NCBI GenBank assembly: GCA_030446805.1 | Contig: JAUJMO010000001.1 | Coordinates: 1,174,316 to 1,238,315, forward strand | Reading direction: 5' to 3' | DNA: 64,000 nucleotides | From: Caulobacteraceae bacterium | GTDB lineage: Bacteria; Pseudomonadota; Alphaproteobacteria; Caulobacterales; Caulobacteraceae | Part shown: positions 55,093-64,000 of the stretch, piece by piece | How positions within the stretch are numbered: the first letter of the stretch is position 1 | Layout of the letters: each line of letters starts with the position of its first letter | Program-made: the position numbers and the translations under genes | The notes under the pieces: model-generated | Seen by the model: the letters and a program-made list of their open reading frames with translations, nothing else | Told to the model about the DNA's origin: nothing | Database searches by the model: none

Positions 55093-58000
55093 GTGAAGAG
55101 CATGCATGATGCGGTCCCCTCGCCTTTGACCGCGCCCGACTCGCCTGATTCCGCTCCGACGGACGGCGATTCCGAGCGCCTTGACGGGGCATGGCTGGAC
55201 GCGCTCAAGCTTGACGAGTTCGTTCTGCTCAACGGCGACTGGCTCGGCCCGGTGAGAAACAAGACCGAGGCCGCCCGAGCAATGCTCTACTCGGGCGTCC
55301 AGCGGCTGGCCCCGCTGGCTTTCGATCTGGAGTTCGACCCGGACTACTATCGGGAGGTCCACCCCGAGTACGCGGACCTCGACGACCCGGAGACCTACCG
55401 CCGTTGGCTGTTCCAGGATCTGGAGCGCAACTGGCCTCCCTCGCCGGCCAAGCACCTGCGTCACGACGGCCTCGAACTGGAGGAATTCCCGGCCGGCTTC
55501 GACTGGCGGACCTATCTCGAACAGCATCCCGCGGCTGGACCCAACCGTTGGTCCGCCCTGGTGCACCTGCTTTATGGAGGGTTTCAGGAACACGGTCCGC
55601 CGCCGGTCCACCCAGGAGGCGGCGCGGCCTTTTTGGCCGCGTTGGGAAAACGCTTCCGCGCCCGCGACGACGGCTTGGCCGTTCGCGCCTTCCAGAGCGC
55701 GCTGTTGATGGGTGATGCGCCGCCCGATACGGCCCACGAACTGGGCGACGCCTTCTACCGGCTGAACTCATGGGCCGAGGCCCTGGCCTCCTTCGAAGCG
55801 GCGGTGCGAACGCACCAGGCCAGCCTGTGGACCTTCGTCAACGGGGTGCGTTCGGCCAACCGCATCGGAGCTTTCCAACGCGCCTTCGCCCTGCTGCGTC
55901 AGGGCAAGGATCAGGTCGCGGGTCATCCGCTCTGGCGGACCGTTCTGCAGGAGACGATCGAGGGCCGGTTCCTCGCGGCGGAAACCGAGGCGCGGGCGCT
56001 GTACGCCCGCGAGCAACGCGCCGCCGCCGACGCTGTCTTGTCCAACGCGGTTATGGATGCCTTGCAGAAGTGGGAGACCTTCGACCCGCTGGGCATCCCG
56101 CTCCCCGCCGCTCGCAACGGGCGCATAGTGCTGCTCGTGAACACGGACCTGCGCCAGTGCACGCATTACAGGGTTGAACAAAAGGAACAGCTGCTCCGTG
56201 AACTCGGCCGGGACTTCGCGGTCTTCGATGCGCGGACCGAGGTCGAAAAGTTCATCTCCGCCCTGCCCGGCGCAAGCGCAGCCATCTTCTACCGCCTGCC
56301 CGCCTTTCCGGCTGTGGCGCGGGCGATCCAGCTCGCCCGCGGCTTGGGCGTGCCGACCTTCTACGACATCGATGACCTGATCTTCGAATCCCGCCACTAC
56401 CCGGAGCCGTTCGAGACCTACGGGGGCGCCATCACGCCCGAGTTCTACCAAGGCCTCCAGTTCGGGGTGCCGCTATTCCGGGCCGCCATGGCGCTGTGCG
56501 ATCACGGCATCGCGTCAACGCCCAGCTTGGCGGAGCACATGAAGCCCGTTGTCCGGAGCGGCACGGTGTTCGTGCTTCCCAACGGTCTCGACGACCGCAA
56601 TCAAGGCATGCTGCATGAACCGCCCGCCCGTGTCAGACGAGACGGGAACGTGGTCGTCTTCTACGGTTCAGGGACAAAGGCTCACAACAGCGACTTCCTG
56701 GAGCTCGCCGGCCCCGCCCTGTTGGAGGTCCTGCAGAGGAACTCCCACGTCCGTCTGGTCGTCGTGGGACATCTCACCCTGGACCCGCGCTTCGACGCCG
56801 TGCGCGACCAGATCGTCAGCTTGGACTGGACCTCCAGCATCGCGGACTACTGGTCCCTGCTGACGGAGGCGGACATCAACTTGGCGGTCCTGGCCCCCTA
56901 TCCGACGACGGATGCGAAAAGCGAGATCAAGTGGCTCGAAGCCGCGGTGATGGGCCTGCCCTCCATCGTCAGCGACACGGCCCGCTACCGCGAGGTGGTC
57001 GAGGACGGGGTCGACGCGCTGACGGCCTCCACGCCGGAGGCGTGGCGAGACGCGCTGACCCGCCTGGTGGAGGACCCCTCCCTTCGACGTCGGATTGGGG
57101 AACGCGCACGGCTCAAGGCTGCGGAGCGTTACAGCCTCGAGGCGAACGCCAACGCCCTGCAGGTCATCTTGCAGGCGGCCGACGGCTCTCCCCGCCCGAA
57201 CCCCGAATCAAGGCCGGACAAGCGCCGGGTCCTGTTGCTCAACATCTTCTTCCCGCCGCAAACCATCGGCGGCTCCACGCGGGTGGTCAGGGACAACCTG
57301 GACGCCTTTCTGCGCTCCGGGCAGGCCGCTGATTACGAGTTCGCGGTGGTGACCAGCGACAACGCAAACCCCACGCCCAACCAGGTTCGCGTCGAGAACT
57401 ACAGGGGTGTGCCCGTGTTCCGGCTGAGCACGCCCGAGGGGACCAATATGGAATGGCGGCCCTTCGATCCGGAGGTCCAGGCCACCTTCAAGAACATTCT
57501 CGAGACCTGGCGCCCGGACCTCGTCCACTTCCATTGCGTGCAGCGCATGTCCGCCTCGGTGATCCTGGCGGCCCGGGAAGCGGGTGTTCCCTACATCAAC
57601 ACCCTTCACGACGCCTGGTGGGTTTCGGACTACCAGTTCCTGGTCGACGAGGCTGGACAGGTCCGCGAACCCTGCGAAGCGCTTCCTCTCGACCCTCCCC
57701 CGCCCGTCACGGTCGGAGAGGCGCTGGAAAGGCGCCGGCGCCTGCGCCCGCTCCTGGAAGGATCCGCCGAGATCCTGGGCGTGTCGCGAAGCTTCACGCG
57801 ATTGTATCAGGACTGCGGCTTCCCGAGGGCCAGGCCGCTTCCCAACGGAGTTCCGCCCATGCCGCGGGTCGTGCGACGGCCGTCGGCTAGCGGACGCGTG
57901 CGTTTGACCCACGTCGGCAGTAAAACGCGTCACAAAGGCTATTTTCTCGTTCAGGCCGCTCTCAAGCAGGGTCGGTTCGACAACCTGGAGCTCACGGTCA

Positions 58001-58413
58001 TCGACCACAGCCGCTACGGCGGCCCCGAGGAATACACGGTCTGGGGAGCCACGCCGGTGCGGTTCGTCGGCAAGACCCGACAGGAGCGCATGCAGGAGTT
58101 CTACGCCGGCCACGACGTGCTCCTGGCGCCGTCCATCTGGCCGGAGAGCTTCGGCCTGGTTTCGCGCGAGGCGCTTGCAGCAGGGCTGTGGGTGGTGGCC
58201 AGCGACGTGGGCGCGATCGGGGAGGACGTCACCCCCGGCGTGAACGGCTGGGTCATCGACGTTCGTGATACTCAGGCCCTCCGACGCGTGCTTTCAGAGA
58301 TCAACGCCGATCCGCAGACCTACCGGGAGCCGCCCCCCGCCACCGTGCTTCGCACCTCCGACGAACAGGCCCAGGATCTGCTCGAAGTCTATCGCGGGCT
58401 CCTGGCCAGGTGA
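55093..58413 (+). CDS. Large glycosyltransferase with two GT4 domains
   Basis: An 1106-residue protein. Residues 75-175 contain degenerate copies of the locus repeat (FDPDYYREVHPEYADLDD; FDWRTYLEQHP). Residues 185-300 look like helical TPR-type repeats (ELGDAFYRLNSWAEALASFE). A first GT4-like domain spans about 340-690 (YRLPAFPAVARAIQLA, VPTFYDIDDLIFES, VLPNGLD, VVFYGSGTKAHNSDF, KWLEAAVMGLPSIVSD). A second spans about 710-1100 (LLNIFFPPQTIGGSTRVVRD, NTLHDAWWVSDYQF, SKTRHKGYFLV, APSIWPESFGLVSREALAAG). Start GTG 55093; ATG 55102 is equally possible. Confidence 0.88.
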   Translation: MKSMHDAVPSPLTAPDSPDSAPTDGDSERLDGAWLDALKLDEFVLLNGDWLGPVRNKTEAARAMLYSGVQRLAPLAFDLEFDPDYYREVHPEYADLDDPETYRRWLFQDLERNWPPSPAKHLRHDGLELEEFPAGFDWRTYLEQHPAAGPNRWSALVHLLYGGFQEHGPPPVHPGGGAAFLAALGKRFRARDDGLAVRAFQSALLMGDAPPDTAHELGDAFYRLNSWAEALASFEAAVRTHQASLWTFVNGVRSANRIGAFQRAFALLRQGKDQVAGHPLWRTVLQETIEGRFLAAETEARALYAREQRAAADAVLSNAVMDALQKWETFDPLGIPLPAARNGRIVLLVNTDLRQCTHYRVEQKEQLLRELGRDFAVFDARTEVEKFISALPGASAAIFYRLPAFPAVARAIQLARGLGVPTFYDIDDLIFESRHYPEPFETYGGAITPEFYQGLQFGVPLFRAAMALCDHGIASTPSLAEHMKPVVRSGTVFVLPNGLDDRNQGMLHEPPARVRRDGNVVVFYGSGTKAHNSDFLELAGPALLEVLQRNSHVRLVVVGHLTLDPRFDAVRDQIVSLDWTSSIADYWSLLTEADINLAVLAPYPTTDAKSEIKWLEAAVMGLPSIVSDTARYREVVEDGVDALTASTPEAWRDALTRLVEDPSLRRRIGERARLKAAERYSLEANANALQVILQAADGSPRPNPESRPDKRRVLLLNIFFPPQTIGGSTRVVRDNLDAFLRSGQAADYEFAVVTSDNANPTPNQVRVENYRGVPVFRLSTPEGTNMEWRPFDPEVQATFKNILETWRPDLVHFHCVQRMSASVILAAREAGVPYINTLHDAWWVSDYQFLVDEAGQVREPCEALPLDPPPPVTVGEALERRRRLRPLLEGSAEILGVSRSFTRLYQDCGFPRARPLPNGVPPMPRVVRRPSASGRVRLTHVGSKTRHKGYFLVQAALKQGRFDNLELTVIDHSRYGGPEEYTVWGATPVRFVGKTRQERMQEFYAGHDVLLAPSIWPESFGLVSREALAAGLWVVASDVGAIGEDVTPGVNGWVIDVRDTQALRRVLSEINADPQTYREPPPATVLRTSDEQAQDLLEVYRGLLAR

Positions 58414-58513
58414 CAGGCCCTTGGAGCGAGGCGGTCGTCAGGAACAAACCCGCGCCATGATTGGGTGTTGGTCTTCTCTATTCCGCCGCGTGCGGGTCTT
58501 CGTGGAGCTCAGA

Positions 58514-58858
58514 ATGCGGCCGGTCTGTTCAGCCTTGATCCTCCTCCCGTTGCTCGCGGCCTGCGCAACGGCTCCGGGCGCGACCTCCGGCCCGTCCGCG
58601 GCATCGGCGCCCTTCGCCTCGACCCAGCCTCCGTCCGAGATTCGGGACTGTGTGGCCCTGCAAACACTGCGCGCCGGAGTCTCGGAGGGAAGCTTCGAGT
58701 TCACACTGGACGGCGGCTTCAGCTATCGCTCCAACGCCGACCGCGCCGTGATCGCTCAGGTCGCCGAAGCCGAAGGGGGCTCCCGGATAACCCTGCAGGA
58801 ATCGGCCGGACCTCGGCTGAGCGGCATCATCCGGGACTGCGCTTCGCCCTCAGCGTGA
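58514..58858 (+). CDS. Small predicted lipoprotein
   Basis: A 114-residue protein with a lipoprotein signal (RPVCSALILLPLLAACATAP; lipobox L-A-A-C). The mature part is about 98 residues with CVALQTLRAGVSEGSFEFTL and SGIIRDCAS, leaving two cysteines that could pair. ATG at 58514 has GGAG at ideal spacing; longer frames upstream are rejected. No family is recognised. It sits between the glycan locus and the type I exporter, so an envelope role is likely but unknown. Confidence 0.65.
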   Translation: MRPVCSALILLPLLAACATAPGATSGPSAASAPFASTQPPSEIRDCVALQTLRAGVSEGSFEFTLDGGFSYRSNADRAVIAQVAEAEGGSRITLQESAGPRLSGIIRDCASPSA

Positions 58859-59030
58859 CAGGCCAGTCTAGAGAGCCAGACGAAAGGCCGCGCTTGAATT
58901 AACGCTTCTACGGGACATCTCCTGGAGGCTGCGTCGTCGCGGCCGGCTCCATCCCTGCTGTCGGGCGTTCGTCTGAGCGGTCGGCGGCGGATCGGTGGCC
59001 TTCCGCACCGGCTTGGAATAGTGGGACAAG

Positions 59031-60749
59031 ATGGCCGCTTCGAAGACCAACCCCATCGACGAAGCTCTGAGCCTCGGGCGCACGCCTCTGCTTTTCGCCG
59101 CCTTGTTCAGTACGGTGAGCAACCTGCTGTTCCTGGCGCTGCCCCTCTACACGCAGCAGGTGTTCGGGCGCGTGCTGTTGAGCCAGAGCACCTCCACCTT
59201 GCTGGTTCTGACCGGCGGGGTGCTGTTCGTCTTTCTGGTCTCCTCGGTGATCGATGTCTATCGAAACCGAGTGCTGACGAGCTTCGGCGCCGTATTCGAT
59301 CGCCGCGTCTCCGGCCAGGTGTTCGCGGCCATGTTCGACGGGGCCGTGCGGCGTGTGCCTACGGCCCGCGCGCAGATCATGCGCGACTTGGACCAGGTCC
59401 GCCAGGCCATCTCCGGCCCGGCCGTGGCCGTGCTGTTCGACCTGCCTTTCATCCCGCTCTTCCTGGCGGTGCTCTTCTTCATCGATTTCGGCGTGGGCGC
59501 GGTGACCTTGCTGGGCGGGCTGATCCTGCTCGGACTGGCCGTGGCTCAGGATCGAGCCACCCGCGCCGCCTACAAGCGCTCCAACGACGAAGGCGTGCAG
59601 GGCTACAACTTCACCGAAGCCGCCCTGCGCAACAGCGAGGTCGTTCGCGCCATGGGCATGCTGCCGGCCATCGGGACTCAATGGCAGAAGCAGCGCAACC
59701 GGGGCCAGGCGCAGTTCGTCGCCGCCGCCGAGAGCGGAAACATCTATGGCACCGCCATCAAGATCGTACGCTTGTTTGTACAGATCCTGGTCATCGCCAT
59801 GGGCGCCTTCCTGATCATGAAGCAGGAGATCCCGCCGGGGCTGTTGTTCGCCAACATGATGATCGCAGCCCGGGCCATGGGTCCGTTCGAAAAGCTCGTC
59901 GGCTCCTGGAACGTGCTGGTCAGCGCTCAGCAGTCCTACGACCGCCTCAAGAATCTGTTCTCCACCTACAATGCCGAGGAACCGGCGACCGCCCTGCCCC
60001 GACCCCGCGGAGAGCTCCAGGTCGAGCGGGTCAATTTCACGGCGCCGGGCGCGGGCAGACTGCTGCTGAACAGCGTCAGCTTCGAAATCCAGGCGGGCGA
60101 AACCCTGGGCCTGGTGGGCCCCTCCGGCGCGGGCAAGTCCATGCTGATGCGTTTGTTGGTGGGGGTCTGGAACCCGATGAACGGCAGCGTGCGCCTGGAT
60201 GGCGCCGACGTGTTCGCCTGGGACCGGGCCTCATTCGGACGCTTCGTAGGCTATCTTCCGCAAGACATCGAACTGTTCTCCGGCACGGTTCGCGACAACA
60301 TCGCCCGTTTCCGTCCCGATGCGAAAGACGAGGACGTGATTGAAGCCGCGAAGCTCGCCGGCGCGCATGAGATGATCCTGCACCTGCCCCGCGGTTACGA
60401 CACCGATATCGGCGAGAGTGGACAATCGCTGTCCGGCGGGCAGAAACAGCGCATCGGTCTGGCGCGCGCCCTGTTCGGCGACCCGTCCTACCTTGTGCTG
60501 GACGAACCCAACTCCAATCTCGACACCGAAGGCGAGGCCGCCCTGGCCGGGGCTCTTGAGGCGCTGAAGGCCCGAGGCGCCACCATCGTGATCGCCTCCC
60601 ACAAGCCCAACATCTTCCGGGTGGCCGATAAGATGCTGGTGCTCAAAGACGGTCGTGTGGACATGTTCGGTCCCCGAGCGGAGGTCCTGGGGCGGCTGAT
60701 CAAGCCGGCGCCGGCCTTGGCCGAGAAGGAAGCCGTCAAGGCGGGATGA
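59031..60749 (+). CDS. Type I secretion ABC transporter (PrtD/RsaD family)
   Basis: Inner-membrane ATPase/permease of 572 residues. The N-terminal half has six predicted helices (residues 20-300). The ATPase half has Walker A GPSGAGKS near 363, Q-loop YLPQDIELFSGTV, signature LSGGQ near 467, Walker B YLVLDEP near 487 and the H-loop ASHKP near 522. It would pair with the next gene to export an RTX protein. It lacks the N-terminal C39-like domain of HlyB, as expected for PrtD-type exporters. Confidence 0.93.
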   Translation: MAASKTNPIDEALSLGRTPLLFAALFSTVSNLLFLALPLYTQQVFGRVLLSQSTSTLLVLTGGVLFVFLVSSVIDVYRNRVLTSFGAVFDRRVSGQVFAAMFDGAVRRVPTARAQIMRDLDQVRQAISGPAVAVLFDLPFIPLFLAVLFFIDFGVGAVTLLGGLILLGLAVAQDRATRAAYKRSNDEGVQGYNFTEAALRNSEVVRAMGMLPAIGTQWQKQRNRGQAQFVAAAESGNIYGTAIKIVRLFVQILVIAMGAFLIMKQEIPPGLLFANMMIAARAMGPFEKLVGSWNVLVSAQQSYDRLKNLFSTYNAEEPATALPRPRGELQVERVNFTAPGAGRLLLNSVSFEIQAGETLGLVGPSGAGKSMLMRLLVGVWNPMNGSVRLDGADVFAWDRASFGRFVGYLPQDIELFSGTVRDNIARFRPDAKDEDVIEAAKLAGAHEMILHLPRGYDTDIGESGQSLSGGQKQRIGLARALFGDPSYLVLDEPNSNLDTEGEAALAGALEALKARGATIVIASHKPNIFRVADKMLVLKDGRVDMFGPRAEVLGRLIKPAPALAEKEAVKAG

Positions 60750-62143
60750 ACCCTATGAAGCTCTTGAAGAGACGGGAAAGCCCGCAAGAGGCCGAACCGA
60801 CCAGCGTGGTCCCGCTGTTCGGCCCGTCGGACGACGAGGCCCTTACTCCATCCCAACGCCGGACCATGATGAAGCCCATCATCGGCGGATCCGTGCTGAT
60901 CGGCGTATTCGTCGTGGGTCTGCTGGTGTGGGCGGGCGTGTCCTCCTTGTCCGGCGCCGTCCTCGCCCAGGGGGTCGTCCGAGCGGAGGCGAACCGCAAG
61001 ACGCTGAAGTCGCTGGAAGGCGGCGTTGTTCGCGCCATCCACGTCCGCAACGGCGCCCGGGTCGCGCCCGGCCAGCTGCTCATGCAGTTCGACGACGTTC
61101 AGCCCAGGGCCCAGGTCGACATCCTCAGCGGTCAGATGGACAGCCTCCTGGCCCAGCGCGCCCGCTTCGAGGCGGAGATGACGAACCGCCCATCCATCAC
61201 CTTCCCCCCTGAGCTCCTGGCCCGCGCGGGCGAGCCCACGATCGCCGCCCTGATGAGCGATCAGCAGAACCTGTTCCAATCCCGCCTCTTGGTCCTGCGC
61301 AGCCAGGCGGACGGGCTTCGCCAGCAGGCGATCCAGCTGGAAAGCCGCGTAGGCGGGCTGCAGTCGCAGATCGCCTCCCTCGATTCCCAAAAGGCCCTGA
61401 TCCAGGAAGAGCTCGCCGGGATGCAGGCCTTGTTCGAGAAGGGCTATGCGCCCAAGACCCGGATCCTCGCTTTGCAGCGGGCCGCGGCTCAGATCGGCGG
61501 TCAGCGTGGCGTTCAGGTCGCGGAGGTCTCACGCGCGCGGGAAGCCATCAGCGAAACCCGGATCAAGCTGGCCACGCTGCAACAGGAGCGGGTCAGCGAG
61601 GCGGCCGAGGCGTATCGCAACGCCCAGACCGAGATCGCCGAGGTTGCGCCGCGACTGCGGGCCGCGCGCGACGCCCTGGCTCATACCCGCGTGACCTCGC
61701 CGACGGACGGATATGTGCTAAATCTTACACAGTTCACCATCGGAGGCGTGGCGGCCCCCGGAGAACCGCTGCTGGACATTGTTCCTGCGAACGCGCCCTT
61801 GATCATCGACGCCCAGGTGAAGCCGACGGACATCGAAGCCGTGGCCCCCGGCATGGACGCCCGCGTGCGGCTGTCGGCCTACAGCAGCCGAGTCGCTCCG
61901 CAGGTCGCGGCGGAGGTGACCACCGTGGGCGCCGACCGCGTGGTGGTGGAGCGCACGGGCGAAGCCTTCTTCCCTGTGGAACTCCGGATCAAGCCGGACG
62001 AGCTCAGCAAGTTCAACGGCAAGGTCAAGTTGTCTCCAGGCCAGCCCGCTGACGTCATGATCACCACGGGCGAGCGCACCGTGCTCGATTACCTCCTGGG
62101 TCCCTTGAAGGACGTGTTCTCCTCCTCGATGCGCGAAGAATAA
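60746..62143 (+). CDS. Type I secretion membrane fusion protein (HlyD/PrtE/RsaE family)
   Basis: A 465-residue periplasmic adaptor: one transmembrane helix at about residues 45-67, an N-terminal lipoyl half with RKTLKSLEGGVVRAIHVRNG, a long coiled-coil hairpin (about 130-315), and a C-terminal barrel with TSPTDGYVLNLTQFTIGGVA and LSPGQPADVMITTGERTVLDYLLGP-type ending. The ATG overlaps the transporter stop (ATGA). It would bridge to a TolC-like channel not encoded here. Confidence 0.93.
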   Translation: MNPMKLLKRRESPQEAEPTSVVPLFGPSDDEALTPSQRRTMMKPIIGGSVLIGVFVVGLLVWAGVSSLSGAVLAQGVVRAEANRKTLKSLEGGVVRAIHVRNGARVAPGQLLMQFDDVQPRAQVDILSGQMDSLLAQRARFEAEMTNRPSITFPPELLARAGEPTIAALMSDQQNLFQSRLLVLRSQADGLRQQAIQLESRVGGLQSQIASLDSQKALIQEELAGMQALFEKGYAPKTRILALQRAAAQIGGQRGVQVAEVSRAREAISETRIKLATLQQERVSEAAEAYRNAQTEIAEVAPRLRAARDALAHTRVTSPTDGYVLNLTQFTIGGVAAPGEPLLDIVPANAPLIIDAQVKPTDIEAVAPGMDARVRLSAYSSRVAPQVAAEVTTVGADRVVVERTGEAFFPVELRIKPDELSKFNGKVKLSPGQPADVMITTGERTVLDYLLGPLKDVFSSSMREE

Positions 62144-62470
62144 CTCGCGCGTCGGGAGAAAGCGCCTCCTCCTGAGGCCTGGTATTCTGTCGAGAGACTG
62201 TGCACTGGGTCGGGTCCGCAACAATATAGCTTAACCGTGACTGAATTCGGCAAAGTCTGGCGCATTTTGCCGCGGCTGATTTCGCTCCGGCAGCCTCCTT
62301 TCGTGTTGCGCCGGCGCCCCTGCCCATCTAGATAGGCTGCAAGGCGCGGGCGAATCCCTTGACAAAGGGCGCGGTCGGGTCGAGAGGGGCTTCTGGTAAA
62401 CTCGCGTTCCGTCTCCCTAAGGAGGGCGGCTGCGGGGACCTCTTTGTGCGACAATCGGAGACGGAACGAA
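62144..62470 (+). promoter_or_regulatory. Long leader/promoter region of the RTX gene
   Basis: This 327-base gap has no gene. It contains TTGACA at 62359-62364, without a convincing -10 box at standard spacing, and TTGCGC (62306) with TCTAGA (62327) as a weak alternative. A perfect AAGGAGG lies at 62419-62425, about 45 bases before the ATG and not its usual ribosome site. A GGAG at 62457-62460 is the likely ribosome-binding site for the ATG at 62471. A strongly expressed RTX gene would be expected to have its own promoter here. Confidence 0.4.
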
Positions 62471-63937
62471 ATGGCTGAGATTTTCGGCACGGACGGCAAC
62501 GACTTCCAGGACGGCACGGCCAATGCGGACGTGATCTTCGGCGGCCTGGGTCAAGACACCCAGCGCGGCAACGCCGGCAACGACACGATGGACGGCGGCC
62601 AAGGCAACGACGACATGGCCGGCGGCGACGGCAACGACTCGATGACCGGCGGCTCGAACGACGACCTCATCTTCGGCAACAAGGGCAACGACTTCATCGA
62701 CGGCCAGAACGGAAACGACACCGTTTCCGGCGGCGACAATGACGACGTCGTCTTGGGCGGCAACGACAATGACTCGGTGTTCGGCGGCATCGGCAACGAC
62801 CGCATCTTCGGCAACCAGGGCACCGACACCCTGTTCGGCGGCGACGGCAACGACACCCTGTTCGGCGGCAAGGACAACGACCTCCTCGACGGCGGCGCCA
62901 ACAACGACCTGATCTTCGGCGATATCGGCAACGACACCCTGCTGGGCAACAACGGCAACGACATCCTGAGCGGCGGCAGCGGCTCCGACAGCCTCAACGG
63001 CGGCGCGGGCTCCGACAGCCTTTTCGGCGGTGAAGGCGCCGACACCCTGACGGCCACGGGCGACAGCAGCGACCAGCTCGCTGGCGACCAAGGCGCGGAC
63101 GTCATCAACGCCGGCACCGGTGTGGGCAACTACACCATCTTCGGCGGCGCCGACGGTGACATCATCACGGGCGGCACCTCGTCCGACCTGATCTTCGGCA
63201 ACGAAGATGCGGACTCCATCATCGGCGGTAACGGCAACGACACCATCTTCGGTGGCTCGGGCCAGGACACCATCGACGGCGGCAACGGCACCGACACGCT
63301 GAACGGCGACCTCGGCGAAGACACCATCTTCGGCGGGAACTCGACCGACAACATCAACGGCGGCAGCGGCGACGACAGCCTCCAAGGCGGCAACGACAAC
63401 GACAGCCTGCGGGGCGGTGAAGGCGCCGATCGCTTCATCATCGCGCCGAACGAGTCCGTCGCGGCCGAGCGGTCCTCTGGTTCCACCACCAGCACCGGCA
63501 CCATCGATCCGAACACGGGCGAACCGACGTCGAACAGCACGGGCGAAGACGGTCGTCAAAACCTCGACCAGATCTTCGACTTCAGCCGTGATCAGGGCGA
63601 CCGGATCGTGTTCCAGGGAGCTCCCGACGCCAACGACACCAACTACACGGAGTCGACGTCGAGCGACTACGACGACGCGGTCAACGATGCAGAGGCCGCC
63701 TTCACGAGCAACACGGCGCTGCAGTTCTTCGTGACCTACGTGCCGGCCGAAGACAGCCTGTTCGTCTTCTCGCGGAACGGCTCGACCATCTCGGGAACGG
63801 TCGGAACGACCGCCACCACCTCCAGCTTCACCGCGGTGGAACTGGAAGGCGTCGATCTGAACGAGTTCGACCGACAGAACATCCTGGGCACCACCGGCAG
63901 CTCTGCGCCGAGCGATCCGACCGACACGGGTTTCTAA
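62471..63937 (+). CDS. RTX-repeat calcium-binding protein, type I secretion substrate (S-layer candidate)
   Basis: A 488-residue acidic protein without signal peptide. Nearly all of residues 6-318 are nonapeptide repeats of the form GGxGxDxUx (GGDGNDSMTGGSNDDLIFG), which bind calcium and fold as a parallel beta-roll outside the cell. The last 170 residues are non-repetitive (FDFSRDQGDRIVFQGAPD, FFVTYVPAEDSLFVFSRNG, FTAVELEGVDLNEFDRQNIL) and should carry the uncleaved C-terminal secretion signal. Adjacent exporter genes support secretion. No protease or lipase domain is present, so a structural role such as an S-layer or surface coat is the best guess; it is much shorter than RsaA. Start ATG 62471. 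Confidence 0.88.
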   Translation: MAEIFGTDGNDFQDGTANADVIFGGLGQDTQRGNAGNDTMDGGQGNDDMAGGDGNDSMTGGSNDDLIFGNKGNDFIDGQNGNDTVSGGDNDDVVLGGNDNDSVFGGIGNDRIFGNQGTDTLFGGDGNDTLFGGKDNDLLDGGANNDLIFGDIGNDTLLGNNGNDILSGGSGSDSLNGGAGSDSLFGGEGADTLTATGDSSDQLAGDQGADVINAGTGVGNYTIFGGADGDIITGGTSSDLIFGNEDADSIIGGNGNDTIFGGSGQDTIDGGNGTDTLNGDLGEDTIFGGNSTDNINGGSGDDSLQGGNDNDSLRGGEGADRFIIAPNESVAAERSSGSTTSTGTIDPNTGEPTSNSTGEDGRQNLDQIFDFSRDQGDRIVFQGAPDANDTNYTESTSSDYDDAVNDAEAAFTSNTALQFFVTYVPAEDSLFVFSRNGSTISGTVGTTATTSSFTAVELEGVDLNEFDRQNILGTTGSSAPSDPTDTGF

Positions 63938-63975
63938 ATCCGCCTGCGATCAAGGATCCTACAGTAAGCGTAACG

Positions 63976-64000
63976 GGGCCGCCCTTCGGGGCGGCCCTTC
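63976..64000 (+). terminator. Terminator of the RTX gene (cut by window edge)
   Basis: A 9-bp perfect GC stem (GGGCCGCCC 63976-63984, GGGCGGCCC 63989-63997) with a TTCG tetraloop begins 39 bases after the stop. The expected T-run is cut off at the window end after two T. Confidence 0.75.

Noticed and set aside
62306..62400. TTGACA at 62359 and TTGCGC/TCTAGA at 62306/62327 as a defined RTX promoter
   Set aside because: Neither has both boxes at convincing spacing; kept only as a general leader region.
62500..63420. Regularly spaced DNA repeats that could be mistaken for a CRISPR array
   Set aside because: The repeats are 27-base coding units of the RTX beta-roll in one continuous reading frame, with no separate spacers and no cas genes.
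62417..63559. Open frame of 380 codons on the minus strand across the RTX gene, with a Val/Ala/Glu-rich repeating product
   Set aside because: It mirrors the nonapeptide repeats of the real plus-strand gene. The repeat codons have no stops in antisense; there is no ribosome site and no family similarity.

Overview
The window is GC-rich, densely packed chromosomal DNA. It most resembles an alphaproteobacterium of the Caulobacteraceae (Caulobacter/Phenylobacterium type). This is inferred from overall composition, a proline-linker OmpA protein, Coq7, an extensin-like protein, the alphaproteobacterial HNH protein, and an RTX protein next to an RsaD/RsaE-like type I exporter beside a surface-polysaccharide locus, as known for the S-layer region of Caulobacter crescentus. 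No rRNA, tRNA or CRISPR array was recognised.

Positions 1-17700 are ordinary core chromosome: the end of an ExoD protein, DsbB, Coq7, a methyltransferase, OmpA with its own promoter and terminator, an HNH protein, an esterase, AlkA-type glycosylase, GluQ, an EamA transporter, a cold shock protein, an extensin-like protein, a GT87 membrane glycosyltransferase, a Rieske oxygenase, MutL, a VOC protein, RsmD, a CPBP protease, RluB-like pseudouridine synthase and TadA.

Positions 17670-58413 are a large surface-glycan locus. It holds (a) a five-gene minus-strand operon from glucose-1-phosphate to a CDP-6-deoxyhexose, ending in a mutase-like flavoenzyme; (b) two tandem DUF707-like proteins and a PhyH-type oxygenase; (c) a visibly AT-richer stretch of about 24.5-39 kb with a Nudix protein, a double GT2 enzyme, a C-methyltransferase/3,5-epimerase/reductase cassette, decayed copies of rfbG and rfbF, a 1690-residue multi-domain glycosyltransferase and a sulfotransferase-like gene; (d) a GT2-GT4 enzyme, a frameshifted FkbM methyltransferase, CysD/CysNC (PAPS synthesis) and RmlA/RmlB; (e) a GIY-YIG nuclease gene between inverted palindromic repeats; and (f) an M23 peptidase, two more sulfotransferases and four further proven or likely glycosyltransferases. 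Several of the glycosyltransferases share an N-terminal repeat module.

Positions 58514-64000 hold a small lipoprotein, a type I secretion ABC transporter and membrane fusion protein, and a 488-residue protein made mostly of RTX calcium-binding repeats, with a terminator at the window edge.

The combined picture, partly inferred, is a cell that builds a sulfated, C-methylated deoxysugar surface glycan and exports an RTX (possibly S-layer) protein beside it. No Wzx, Wzy, Wzm/Wzt or outer-membrane TolC/RsaF gene lies in the window, so glycan export and the outer-membrane channel must be encoded elsewhere.
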